A stretch of 54,426 nt of DNA, from NCBI GenBank assembly GCA_019912965.1, contig JAIOHM010000172.1, forward strand, positions 1 to 54,426. The letters are read 5' to 3'. Below the pieces are notes generated by a model. It did not search any database, was not told where the DNA came from, and saw only the letters and a list, made by a program, of their open reading frames with translations. Positions 1 through 8,069 of the stretch are shown here, one piece after another. Each line of letters begins with the position of its first letter. Position 1 is the stretch's first letter. The translations under genes and the position numbers were made by a program. Source of the DNA: Anaerolineae bacterium. Lineage in GTDB: Bacteria; Chloroflexota; Anaerolineae; Aggregatilineales; Phototrophicaceae.

Positions 1-2
1 AT

Positions 3-1628
3 TCAGGCCCGATCACAGTTGACTCCGGCTTTGAGCAGCGCATAGAAGTCATGCTCATTGACATCGAAACCGGTGAACGGCAGATTGGCAATTATTTGAC
101 CCCTGTACAGGATACTTCTCGTCCGCTTGATCTGGTATTGCGGGCGTTTGAACGCGAAAACCAGTTCTATCCCGGCGGAAATGGTCAGCTCAGCCCGGAC
201 GGAAGACTGCTGGCGATGACCAATGAATATGGCTTCATCAACATTTACCGGTTGGGCGTCCCTTATGAGAGTATGCTCGCAGCCGGAACAGCCACCGCTA
301 TTGCGGGACAGGAAGCCACACCGCGTACGATTTCGCTCCCGCCGACAGCCACGCCGCCTTTTGAATATGCGGGGCAGGCACGACCTACATTGACCCCAAC
401 CGTCACGACCACACCGCCGCCTGCCGCCGAAGCGACGACCACACTGGCACAGAACGGCAAGGTTGAGGATGTTTGTCCGGCAAATACACTCTATAACATC
501 AATAATCCAGCGCCGGGATATGCTGCTAACGGGCGCATATTTGCTCCGCCTGATTATGGACGCGGGTTGATGGTGCTTGATGCAGCGACAGGTGGCATTA
601 TCTACGATGACGCTCTGCCAACTTGTTTGCTTCAGGGTACATGTCGGCTTTCCTTCGACCAGAATTGGATGCTCAATCAATCCAATGTCATTAGTGTTTC
701 GCGACCGGATGGCAGTGCAGTAACCGTCCTGTTTGAAGGGGTAGAAAGTCCAGCATGGCCATCCCAGTTTGATTGGATTGGCCTGAATACCCTTGAATAT
801 CGTTATCAGGGATTTTTACCGGAACAATTTGAAAACCCGGTCACATTGGTGCGGCGTTTTGACACGATCAGCGCCTTTGAAACCGTACCCTTCCTGCCGC
901 CTTTAGCCCCAACCATCAATAATCTGCCAACCAATGCATTGGCGTTGCAGCCCTTGGTCGAACAGTATTGGCTGCTCAGTACCGATAGCGGTGCAGGAGA
1001 GCAGAAATACTACATCTACGACCGCCAGACGAACACAGCGACCTATTTTGCCCGTGTCAATGGTGGCTTAAATTATCAGTGGCATCCTTTAGGGGAAAGC
1101 CTCTATTACCAGTACCCATCTGACCAGCGTTGGTATCGCTTCGACCCGGCGACCGGAAAACACGAGATTATGGGTGACCTGCCAGAGGGCTTATGGTCGC
1201 GGGATGGTCGCTATCGTGTGCGTTGGACAGCCTTGGATGAGGATGAATATCTCCGTCGGGTTGAAAACCACCAACTCTTGCCCAAAATCAGTATTTGGGA
1301 TAGCCAAACGGGTCTGATCCGGCGCTACTGTATCCCCGAAACCGGAACCCAGCCTTTTGGAGATGCCTTCCTCTGGTCGCCGGATAATCGCTATATCGTG
1401 TTTCGTATCCCGCTCCCCATAGAGGGCGATACATTCCCGGTCTTATATACCCCGACGCCACAGGATCCGACACCTACACCGCTGCCGACTGCGACACCCA
1501 TTCCTCTGGAAACGCAGTATCAGTATCAGAAGCCCCGAACGATGGTGCTGGATACACAGACTGGTTATATCACCATCCTGACTGATGAGCTTGCCGCACC
1601 GATTATCTGGACAGGAGCGCCACAATGA
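3..1628 (+). CDS. Exported beta-propeller-like protein, 5' partial
   Basis: The reading frame is open from the first bases of the window, so the true start lies upstream. The first in-frame ATG at 51 follows sense codons that fit the protein and is probably internal. Recurring segments such as SPDGRLLA and SPDNRYIVF are typical of WD40/TolB-type propeller blades. Two Thr/Pro-rich linkers (about residues 86-130 and 465-490 counted from the ATG at 51) are typical of extracytoplasmic proteins. The stop overlaps the next start by four bases (ATGA), suggesting translational coupling with the SH3 protein. The specific function is unknown; a scaffold or sensor role outside the membrane is inference. 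First gene of a run of six exported proteins. Confidence 0.75.
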   Translation, partial: SGPITVDSGFEQRIEVMLIDIETGERQIGNYLTPVQDTSRPLDLVLRAFERENQFYPGGNGQLSPDGRLLAMTNEYGFINIYRLGVPYESMLAAGTATAIAGQEATPRTISLPPTATPPFEYAGQARPTLTPTVTTTPPPAAEATTTLAQNGKVEDVCPANTLYNINNPAPGYAANGRIFAPPDYGRGLMVLDAATGGIIYDDALPTCLLQGTCRLSFDQNWMLNQSNVISVSRPDGSAVTVLFEGVESPAWPSQFDWIGLNTLEYRYQGFLPEQFENPVTLVRRFDTISAFETVPFLPPLAPTINNLPTNALALQPLVEQYWLLSTDSGAGEQKYYIYDRQTNTATYFARVNGGLNYQWHPLGESLYYQYPSDQRWYRFDPATGKHEIMGDLPEGLWSRDGRYRVRWTALDEDEYLRRVENHQLLPKISIWDSQTGLIRRYCIPETGTQPFGDAFLWSPDNRYIVFRIPLPIEGDTFPVLYTPTPQDPTPTPLPTATPIPLETQYQYQKPRTMVLDTQTGYITILTDELAAPIIWTGAPQ

Positions 1629-2629
1629 AAAGGCTGATTGGGACTGTCCTTCTCCTGATGTTGAGTTTGCTGGTGGTTTCTGCTCAGGACGAACCCATGG
1701 AAGAAGAAAGCCAATTTAACACCGGGGTCTATGTCACCACGCAGGATTTTGTTTCCCTGCGTACCGGGCCAGGGCGAGATTTTGATCGCATCACCATCGT
1801 AGATCCGGTAATGACCCTGCAAGCGGTTGGGCGCACAGCGGATACCCGCTGGATACAGGTTGATTATGACGGCGAACTTGGTTGGATTGCATCTTACCTG
1901 TTGGTGTGGAGTGGTGATGTAACCATCTTACCTGTCGATGGCATAAACCCTGTACCGTTTGTGCGCCGTGCCGGGGCGATTGGCAGAACCACCCGCGAGA
2001 CACCAATCTATCGAACACAGATCACGCCCGAAGATCAGGTAGGGACGCTGCCTGCTGGAACCGAAGTCGAACTCACCGGACGGTTGGGAGGACAAGGGTT
2101 TTTCCGCTTCCAGATTCAGTATCAGGATCAGCTCTACTGGGTCGGTGCCTGGAATATTCGTGTTATTAGTGGGAACTATCTGAGACTGCTTGATGCTGCC
2201 TATCTGTTTCCATATGGCCGCCTGATCTTGCAATTACAGGAAAATCTTGCCATCACCATTGGCAGTTATTCACAGATTGACGGCGTGTGGCAGCAGTTAA
2301 ATCAGGGCGCAACCGTCACCTGCGACCCCATCCCCACCTACGCCCGCCGTTTATTGACGGATGCTGACGTACAAAGCGAAACGGATTTCTTGCCAGCAGT
2401 TAGGGCTTTGGATGCCGCTATCACCTCCATCAACTTGGCAATCTCTGCCTTTGTCGATCTTTGCAACAGCACCGATCCGTCGCTTACGCAGGAAGACATT
2501 GATGCGGCACTTGTCGAGCTTGAAAATGCCCAGCGCAATCTGATTTTGGCATCGTCACTGCTGGAACCGCTTCGTGTGCGTAACCCACTTTTAGAAACCT
2601 TTGCCGGGAATAATTCATCTAATCCATAG
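1625..2629 (+). CDS. Exported double-SH3 protein with two-cysteine helical C-terminal domain
   Basis: The protein is 334 aa with a clear signal peptide (residues 1-20, ending VVSAQ). Residues about 33-85 look like a bacterial SH3 domain (SLRTGPGRDFDRI, then a tryptophan-containing GWI segment), and a second SH3-like segment follows at about 115-180. The C-terminal third is helical and carries two cysteines (TCDP, and DLC about 50 residues later) that could form a disulfide. The same architecture recurs in the gene at 5990. SH3b domains usually bind peptidoglycan or protein peptides, but the ligand here is unknown. The start overlaps the previous stop (ATGA), and the next gene begins about 10 bases downstream. 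Confidence 0.75.
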   Translation: MKRLIGTVLLLMLSLLVVSAQDEPMEEESQFNTGVYVTTQDFVSLRTGPGRDFDRITIVDPVMTLQAVGRTADTRWIQVDYDGELGWIASYLLVWSGDVTILPVDGINPVPFVRRAGAIGRTTRETPIYRTQITPEDQVGTLPAGTEVELTGRLGGQGFFRFQIQYQDQLYWVGAWNIRVISGNYLRLLDAAYLFPYGRLILQLQENLAITIGSYSQIDGVWQQLNQGATVTCDPIPTYARRLLTDADVQSETDFLPAVRALDAAITSINLAISAFVDLCNSTDPSLTQEDIDAALVELENAQRNLILASSLLEPLRVRNPLLETFAGNNSSNP

Positions 2630-2638
2630 GAGAGTATG

Positions 2639-3493
2639 ATGTTCAAACGTCTGTTTTTAGTTTTCATGATGATTGTGACAGTTTTGATGGTGATGTCCAT
2701 TCCGGTTGGCGCTCAGGATGCAACCGTGACTCCGGTGCCTCAGCCAACGCCAACACTTGAACCGCCGCCTGTCTGCCCATCCTTCGATGGCGAAGAAACC
2801 AGCGTCCGTACCAGTTACTATATGGGTGAGGGGTTTGGCTACTTCAATTCTGGCTTGCTGAGTGACGCTATCCTCAGTTTCACCTGTGTGATTCGTGTCG
2901 TGAACCCGGAATATATTCCCGCCTACATGGTTCGTGGCGCGGCTTATATTCGTCGTCAGGAATACGACCGCGCTATTCGGGATTACACCCGTGCGGTAGA
3001 GCTTCAGCCTGATCTGCTAAATGCTTACAACAATCGGGGCATTGTGTATGCGGCCATCGGCGACCTCGATAAAGCCGAAAGCGATTTTGACCGCGTTCTG
3101 GAACTGGATGCCGATTCCATTTTGGGGCTGAACAATCGCGCCGTGCTCTACGCCATCCGCGCAGATTACGACAATGCCATTTCTATGTTGCAAGAGGCCA
3201 TCGAAATCTCTGGCATTGAAGATGTGTATGCTCGCTTGACCGACCCCAATCGTCCGGCGGATGCACCTGCCATTGAGTACGACTTTTTGGATGCACGCGC
3301 TTACGCACTTTTGGGTGTGATGTACTCAGCACGGGCGCGCGACAACTACAACAAATATCTCTACCTGACGGGTGGCAGTGGTGATGCCCGTATTCAGAGC
3401 GCAGCGGGTGTGCTGCAATCGCAGTTCACATTTGACCTTCGGCTGGACGATGGAACGTGGCTCTTGGTCGCAGATTTCTCGCTAGAGGGCTAA
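2639..3493 (+). CDS. Exported TPR protein
   Basis: The second of two adjacent ATG codons (2636 and 2639) is chosen because AGGAG at 2628-2632 is better spaced from it. A signal peptide (ending VGAQD) is followed by a short Thr/Pro-rich linker. Several tetratricopeptide units follow: the blocks with RGAAYIRRQEYDRAI, NNRGIVYAAIGDLDKA and NNRAVLYAIRADYDNA are textbook TPR helices. Two cysteines near the mature N-terminus (VCPSF and FTCVI) are matched in the following TPR gene, so a conserved disulfide is likely. TPR domains mediate protein-protein contacts; an extracytoplasmic scaffold role is inference. The gene sits 9 bases after the SH3 gene. Confidence 0.75.
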   Translation: MFKRLFLVFMMIVTVLMVMSIPVGAQDATVTPVPQPTPTLEPPPVCPSFDGEETSVRTSYYMGEGFGYFNSGLLSDAILSFTCVIRVVNPEYIPAYMVRGAAYIRRQEYDRAIRDYTRAVELQPDLLNAYNNRGIVYAAIGDLDKAESDFDRVLELDADSILGLNNRAVLYAIRADYDNAISMLQEAIEISGIEDVYARLTDPNRPADAPAIEYDFLDARAYALLGVMYSARARDNYNKYLYLTGGSGDARIQSAAGVLQSQFTFDLRLDDGTWLLVADFSLEG

Positions 3494-3510
3494 CCTGAAC
3501 GGAGACCGTT

Positions 3511-4230
3511 ATGCGAAATTCGTTATGGTTGCTGGTGGCTTGCCTGTTCTTAACCGGAACAGGTGGGCTGATGGCACAAACAACTGAGGAAGAAAAGTGC
3601 GACGAGCCGATCATCGCCAATGCCGACCCAACTTACTACATCGGGCTGGGGGACTCGCGGTTCGCACGGAAAGAATTTGCAGGTGCCATCAAAGCTTATA
3701 CCTGCGCCATTGATCTTGACCCAGCCTACGCATCCACCTATGCCAAGCGCGGATATGCCTACGCTGCACTGCTGGATAGTGATGCCGCCTTGGCTGATTA
3801 CGCACAGGCGCTTGAGTTGGACGAAACCTTGCTTGCTGCTTACAACAATCGGGGTACGCTGTACACCCGTCTCGGCAATTTCGGCTTGGCGATTAACGAT
3901 TTTACGCTGGTGATTTCGCTCGATCCTGAAAATGCCATCGCCTACAACAATCGGGGCATTGTTCACGCGGCAGAAGGTAACTTCGATCTCGCCATGGCCG
4001 ATTTCCAGCAGGCGATTGACTTGGACGCCGAATACAGCACCCCCCATGCTTCGCTGGCCGCTGTCTATTCGGCGCTGGCAGCACAAAGCTATCAGACCTA
4101 TGTAGAGATTTCTGGAGCCAATAATCCCTTACCCGCTGGTACACCCAACGAAGTGCTGACCGCAGTTGACGACAGCTTGCGCGATGGCAGTTTTGCGGTG
4201 TGGTTGCCACTATTGACTCCGGCGGAATGA
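3511..4230 (+). CDS. Exported TPR protein
   Basis: The protein is 239 aa with a signal peptide (residues 1-23, ending LMAQ) and about four TPR units (KRGYAYAALLDSDAAL, NNRGTLYTRLGNFGLA, NNRGIVHAAEGNFDLA). It is a paralogue of the preceding gene: both have a cysteine soon after the signal peptide and a second one in the first TPR (KCDEP and YTCAI here). The 17-base gap contains an SD-like GGAGA. Adjacent paralogous TPR proteins in one operon suggest they form a shared assembly, perhaps with the beta-propeller and SH3 proteins; this is inference only. Confidence 0.75.
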   Translation: MRNSLWLLVACLFLTGTGGLMAQTTEEEKCDEPIIANADPTYYIGLGDSRFARKEFAGAIKAYTCAIDLDPAYASTYAKRGYAYAALLDSDAALADYAQALELDETLLAAYNNRGTLYTRLGNFGLAINDFTLVISLDPENAIAYNNRGIVHAAEGNFDLAMADFQQAIDLDAEYSTPHASLAAVYSALAAQSYQTYVEISGANNPLPAGTPNEVLTAVDDSLRDGSFAVWLPLLTPAE

Positions 4231-4241
4231 GAGGCGTATTC

Positions 4242-5993
4242 ATGAAACGCCCTATCCTGAGCCTGATTTTATTCGCGCTGGTCAATCTCCTGCCAGTTTC
4301 ATCCGTCGTTTATGGAGATGGTCGCGGCGTGGTGATCGAGGGCAATCCAATCGGCACAGACAACATCGGCTCACTAAATCCCTTAGTATGTACCAATGCT
4401 TTCTGCCGCCGCATTACCGATTTTCTGTTTCCGATGCTCTATGCTTTAGATCCAGTGACAGGTTTGCCAACTGCCGCTGCGCCTGACAATTATGGCCTCG
4501 CGGTCGAAGCCGCTGCCCCAAGTGGTTCGCCAGCGCAGCTACGCCTGCGTGATGACCTCACTTGGAGCGATGGCACACCTGTAACGGCTTATGATGTTTT
4601 CTATAGCTATCTGGCACTGACCAGTCGTGTCCTGGATTCATCCTTCAGCGGGATTGGCAGCCGCATCACAGCCGCACGGATCATCGATCAACACACCATT
4701 GAGTTCGCCTATGACGAAACCAATTGTGCCATCCCCGCCCGCACGACTTTTCCGATCATCCCCGCCCATGTTTTTGACCCGACTTTTCAGCAAACCGTCG
4801 ATGACTTCGGCAGCGACGGCGATTTGGCGACTTGGTACAAGTCATGGCGAGATTTTTATCCGAATTTCCGCTTCAGGGTCATCAACCGCAGCGCTTTCAA
4901 TACCGCGCCAACCGTAACAGCCGGAATGCTCCGTTTTGCCGAATGGGTTCCCGGTGAGGAAATCCGGCTGGCAACTGAGGATGGCGAAACCGCTTTCATC
5001 TACCGTGATCTTGAGCCGGGGATGGATGAAACCCAGTTTTTCCTGTCCGGCGGCAGCAATATACTGATCAACCCGCCTTACGAAAATCGGGATAATTTGC
5101 TGGCAAACCCGGAATTTCAGATCGCTCAAATTCCCGGCAGCACTTTGGATTTCATTGCCTTCAATCTGGCAAATCCACGACTGCCGCGCGGCGCGTTTAA
5201 CGGGGATGGCGTAGCGCTGGAACAGGGACAGCATCCCATCTTCAGCGATATTCGTATCCGTCAGGCCATCCAAATGGCGATAAACGTTGATGCGTTGATC
5301 GATACGGCCTTATTGGGCTATGGAACGCCGCTGGCTTCTAATCGCATACCCTTTACCTGGGCAGCCAACGATTCTCTCAAGCCCGCTGCTTATGACCTGC
5401 GAACTGCGGAACGTCTGCTGGACGAAGCAGGTTGGCGCGATAGAGATCGGGATGGCGTACGAGAATGCGTCAACTGCCTGTACGCCTCATCAGGAAGTAG
5501 TCTGTATTTTGATCTGATGGTGGCTAGCAATGGCCGCCGCGAAATTGCAGCTAGCTTGATTGCGGCGCAGCTTTTTGAAGTTGGCATAAGTGTGAATGTG
5601 CGTGTCATGGATACCGATTCGGTGTTGAACGAAGCGCGTTACCAGCAGTTTGACGCCTATATGGCAGGGCAAACGCAGCGTTATCCAACCGAACCGGATC
5701 GAACAACTTTATTCACCCGTATCAATGATGTGCTCTATACCGGCAGTAACGCTGGCTCATACTTTAACCCTGAAGTCGATGAGTTAATGAGTCAGGGGCT
5801 CAACTTACCCGGTTGTAATGTCGATGCGCGGGCAGATATATATCGTGATATTCAGTCCGTTCTACAAACAGATCAACCCTATATCTGGCTTTATGCGACT
5901 CAGGATATGATCGCCTCCAGAGGCATCGCCGGGGTTACCCCTTATCCTGGTCTGCCGTTCTGGAATATGCGGGATTGGATCGTTGCACCATGA
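4242..5993 (+). CDS. ABC-type solute-binding protein, family 5 (oligopeptide/dipeptide type), orphan
   Basis: The start is placed at 4242 rather than the in-frame ATG at 4200, because it begins directly with a signal peptide (MKRPILSLILF) and avoids overlapping the TPR gene; GAGAGGCG lies just upstream. The protein is 583 aa, a usual length for SBP_bac_5 proteins. Family traits include the LRDDLTWSDGTPVTAYDVFYSY block near residue 100 and the RQAIQMAINVDALI block near residue 345. Such proteins normally deliver peptides, nickel or similar ligands to a permease, but no permease or ATPase gene lies nearby. Several cysteines (CTNAFC, CVNC) are unusual for the family. It may capture a ligand for a sensing or attachment complex rather than for import. 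Confidence 0.8.
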   Translation: MKRPILSLILFALVNLLPVSSVVYGDGRGVVIEGNPIGTDNIGSLNPLVCTNAFCRRITDFLFPMLYALDPVTGLPTAAAPDNYGLAVEAAAPSGSPAQLRLRDDLTWSDGTPVTAYDVFYSYLALTSRVLDSSFSGIGSRITAARIIDQHTIEFAYDETNCAIPARTTFPIIPAHVFDPTFQQTVDDFGSDGDLATWYKSWRDFYPNFRFRVINRSAFNTAPTVTAGMLRFAEWVPGEEIRLATEDGETAFIYRDLEPGMDETQFFLSGGSNILINPPYENRDNLLANPEFQIAQIPGSTLDFIAFNLANPRLPRGAFNGDGVALEQGQHPIFSDIRIRQAIQMAINVDALIDTALLGYGTPLASNRIPFTWAANDSLKPAAYDLRTAERLLDEAGWRDRDRDGVRECVNCLYASSGSSLYFDLMVASNGRREIAASLIAAQLFEVGISVNVRVMDTDSVLNEARYQQFDAYMAGQTQRYPTEPDRTTLFTRINDVLYTGSNAGSYFNPEVDELMSQGLNLPGCNVDARADIYRDIQSVLQTDQPYIWLYATQDMIASRGIAGVTPYPGLPFWNMRDWIVAP

Positions 5994-6976
5994 GAAAAAA
6001 GCTGTTTTTGCTCTTAATTCTGGCTTGTTTCTCGATGGTAGTACAGGCGCAGGATCTGCCTGATTTTAGTGCAACCTTGAAGGTTGATAGCGCCTTCGCC
6101 CGCGCCCTGCCGGCTGAAGAGGCCGATATGGTTGCTTCTTTATTCCGTGATGATCCTGTAGATGTGGTCAGTCGTAGTCTGGATGGTTTGTGGTTCGAGG
6201 TGCGCCGTCCCGGTCGTCTGACCAATCTGGGGTGGGTATTCAACGACCTGTTGGAATGGGATTTTAAGCCGGAAGAACTGCCTTTGGGCGATCTATCGAC
6301 AGGTGTGCTTGGGCCAAATCCTCTGACAGAAGCGCCTGCTTTCGGTGCATATTTGCTGGAAGGGCTGGCGCTGCGTCAATCGCCCTCACGCTTTAGCCCC
6401 CTCATCATCAATATACCGCCCCTTGTGACTATTCCGGTTCTGGAACGTAATCAGGATGGCTCATGGTTGCATGTCAATTATCTCGGCTACGATGGCTGGG
6501 TAATCGGCTATGCCACCCGTAAGCCAGATGTGATGGCGATCCCGGAAGCCGTTGGCCTGCCACCGCTTCAGACTGCAACCGTCATTATTGTGCCCGTGGA
6601 AATCCAGCAGGCTCAGATTGACCGCTTGCGTGTCTTTATCACCGAAAAGCGAGACATAGCCGTTATTCTGGAATCTTTTTGGTGGGATGTTTTTCGCGGT
6701 GCGGTCAAACCCTGCGAACCACCTGCTGCTGTGCTGGCTTATGACTATAACGTTCAGGATGTACAGGAATTGCCGGAACTTGGACGCCTCGTTCCCCGTG
6801 TGACGGATGCTATTGATTACCTCAACGATTCCATCGACCCCATTAACCACTGCGGCGTTTTGTCGCCCGATGTGGTTGGCGATGCCCGCGACGATGCCAT
6901 CAACGCCAAGATAATTTTAAACGCAGAACTGGAACGCTTGGCAGGTGTTGAGGAAATTGTTCAGAGCCGCAGATAA
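5990..6976 (+). CDS. Exported double-SH3 protein, paralogue of the gene at 1625
   Basis: The ATG at 5990 overlaps the previous stop (ATGA) and begins a signal peptide (MRKKLFLLLILACF), so it is preferred over an in-frame ATG at 5975. Two SH3-like segments occupy roughly residues 30-85 and 115-170 (GLALRQSPSRFSP, GYDGWV). The C-terminal helical region has the same spacing of conserved positions as the 1625 product: GA-x4-CEP, a DVQ motif, an alanine-isoleucine helix, a second cysteine (HCG) and a terminal DA-rich helix. The two paralogues bracket the TPR and binding-protein genes. A terminator follows at about 7005, making this the last gene of the run. Confidence 0.75.
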   Translation: MRKKLFLLLILACFSMVVQAQDLPDFSATLKVDSAFARALPAEEADMVASLFRDDPVDVVSRSLDGLWFEVRRPGRLTNLGWVFNDLLEWDFKPEELPLGDLSTGVLGPNPLTEAPAFGAYLLEGLALRQSPSRFSPLIINIPPLVTIPVLERNQDGSWLHVNYLGYDGWVIGYATRKPDVMAIPEAVGLPPLQTATVIIVPVEIQQAQIDRLRVFITEKRDIAVILESFWWDVFRGAVKPCEPPAAVLAYDYNVQDVQELPELGRLVPRVTDAIDYLNDSIDPINHCGVLSPDVVGDARDDAINAKIILNAELERLAGVEEIVQSRR

Positions 6977-7004
6977 ATTCTCATTCAACTGATGGGAGCT
7001 TGTA

Positions 7005-7034
7005 GGGGAGGGTGCTACTCCCTCCCTTTGTTTT
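7005..7034 (+). terminator. Rho-independent terminator of the exported-protein operon
   Basis: GGGAGGG at 7006-7012 pairs perfectly with CCCTCCC at 7020-7026 around a 7-base loop, followed by TTTGTTTT on the plus strand. It lies about 30 bases after the last SH3 gene. Confidence 0.75.
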
Positions 7035-7057
7035 GTAACGAACCGCCGATTTATTGG

Positions 7058-7792
7058 CTATGGACGGGGTGTTGCGGTGGGTGGTGTTGTATCTGGTTTT
7101 TCAAAGGTACCCCCTGTGCGAAGCAGACACACTTGCTGCCAGTTATACCGAGACGAGGAGTTTGTCCAATAGGGAGCAACACGCCATGTGTAGGTGCCAC
7201 CTTCTTGCAGCAGGAAACCGATGTCAATGATAGAAGTAGTGGTTGTGCTGTCAAATGCCCGCCGTGCCCCGCTGGGCGAAATGACGATCACGCTGTACAC
7301 ATTTGCGCCCACCAAACCGGGATAGGTGACAGTCAGTTTGTTGTCCCCAACCATGAAGTTTCCGCTCAGCGTAAAATCACCTCGCCACTGCGAACAGACT
7401 TCAGTGGTCAGGTCAAATTCTTCCGGCACGCGGCCATTTGCATCCCGCGGCAGGATGCGTCCGGTTGGCGGAATCGAATTAAAAGCTTCGCTCGTTCGCA
7501 GTAGTCGCGCGTAAATCCATGCTGGGCTGTCCCCGTATTGAATCTGTAACCACTGCCGTCCGTCCCACCGCTGGAAGAAATCACCAGCCCGTCCAAGAAT
7601 AGTGACGGGAGAGTCGCGCGGCAGTTGCCCGACAGCGGGATAAGCGAAATCCGGCCCCGCCCGCACCTCCGCATTATCAACCTCCACCAATCCATAGATT
7701 CCTTCAGGGGCGCCTTCTTGTGCCAGTAACGAAATCACCGGGACAACCAGAAGAAAAACGATTGTCAGTAACCACCGTATGCGTCGTGCCAT
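7058..7792 (-). CDS. Exported SH3-domain protein
   Basis: The start at 7792 (MARRIRWLLTIVFLL) gives a standard signal peptide ending SLLAQ; an upstream in-frame ATG at 7867 would add a non-secretory extension. About residues 33-85 form an SH3-like domain (EVRAGPDFAYPAVGQLPRDSPV, then WLQIQYGDSPAWIYARLL). The C-terminal half is beta-rich, with a TYTWRVAPYW segment resembling fibronectin-like or Ig-like folds, and ends in a Thr/Pro-rich tail. It converges on the plus-strand operon and resembles its SH3 members in the first domain only. The ligand is unknown. Confidence 0.65.
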   Translation of the reverse strand: MARRIRWLLTIVFLLVVPVISLLAQEGAPEGIYGLVEVDNAEVRAGPDFAYPAVGQLPRDSPVTILGRAGDFFQRWDGRQWLQIQYGDSPAWIYARLLRTSEAFNSIPPTGRILPRDANGRVPEEFDLTTEVCSQWRGDFTLSGNFMVGDNKLTVTYPGLVGANVYSVIVISPSGARRAFDSTTTTSIIDIGFLLQEGGTYTWRVAPYWTNSSSRYNWQQVCLLRTGGTFEKPDTTPPTATPRP

Positions 7793-8004
7793 AATATCCC
7801 ATTTCAGTGAATAGCTTTTTTCTGATTGTATAGGCGAAATGGTTCTCAACGACAAAACGAAGGGCAATCACGGGGGAAACGTTTGTTGAACTGAGGATGG
7901 AGATGTATTCTATTGTGATGAAGCGGGTAGAGAAATGGAAAACCGCATCTTTCATGTGTGGGTATTCATTTCGCATTTGTATAGTGATCATAACGACAAG
8001 AGAG

Positions 8005-8042
8005 CCGCTCAACCTAACCTTGTTTAAGCTTAGATTGAGCGG
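8005..8042 (-). terminator. Stem-loop downstream of glpV
   Basis: CCGCTCAACCTAA (8005-8017) is complementary to TTAGATTGAGCGG (8030-8042) over 13 positions, with one G-U pair when read on the minus strand. The loop is 12 bases. It lies 28 bases past the glpV stop; the T content after it is modest, so it could be a terminator or an mRNA-stabilising hairpin. Confidence 0.5.
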
Positions 8043-8069
8043 TTCGGTGCCATATGATGATGGGCAGTC

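Noticed and set aside
3..680. 225-codon open frame on the minus strand at the left edge
   Set aside because: It is opposite a well-supported propeller gene, and its Arg/Cys-rich composition is typical of a shadow frame.
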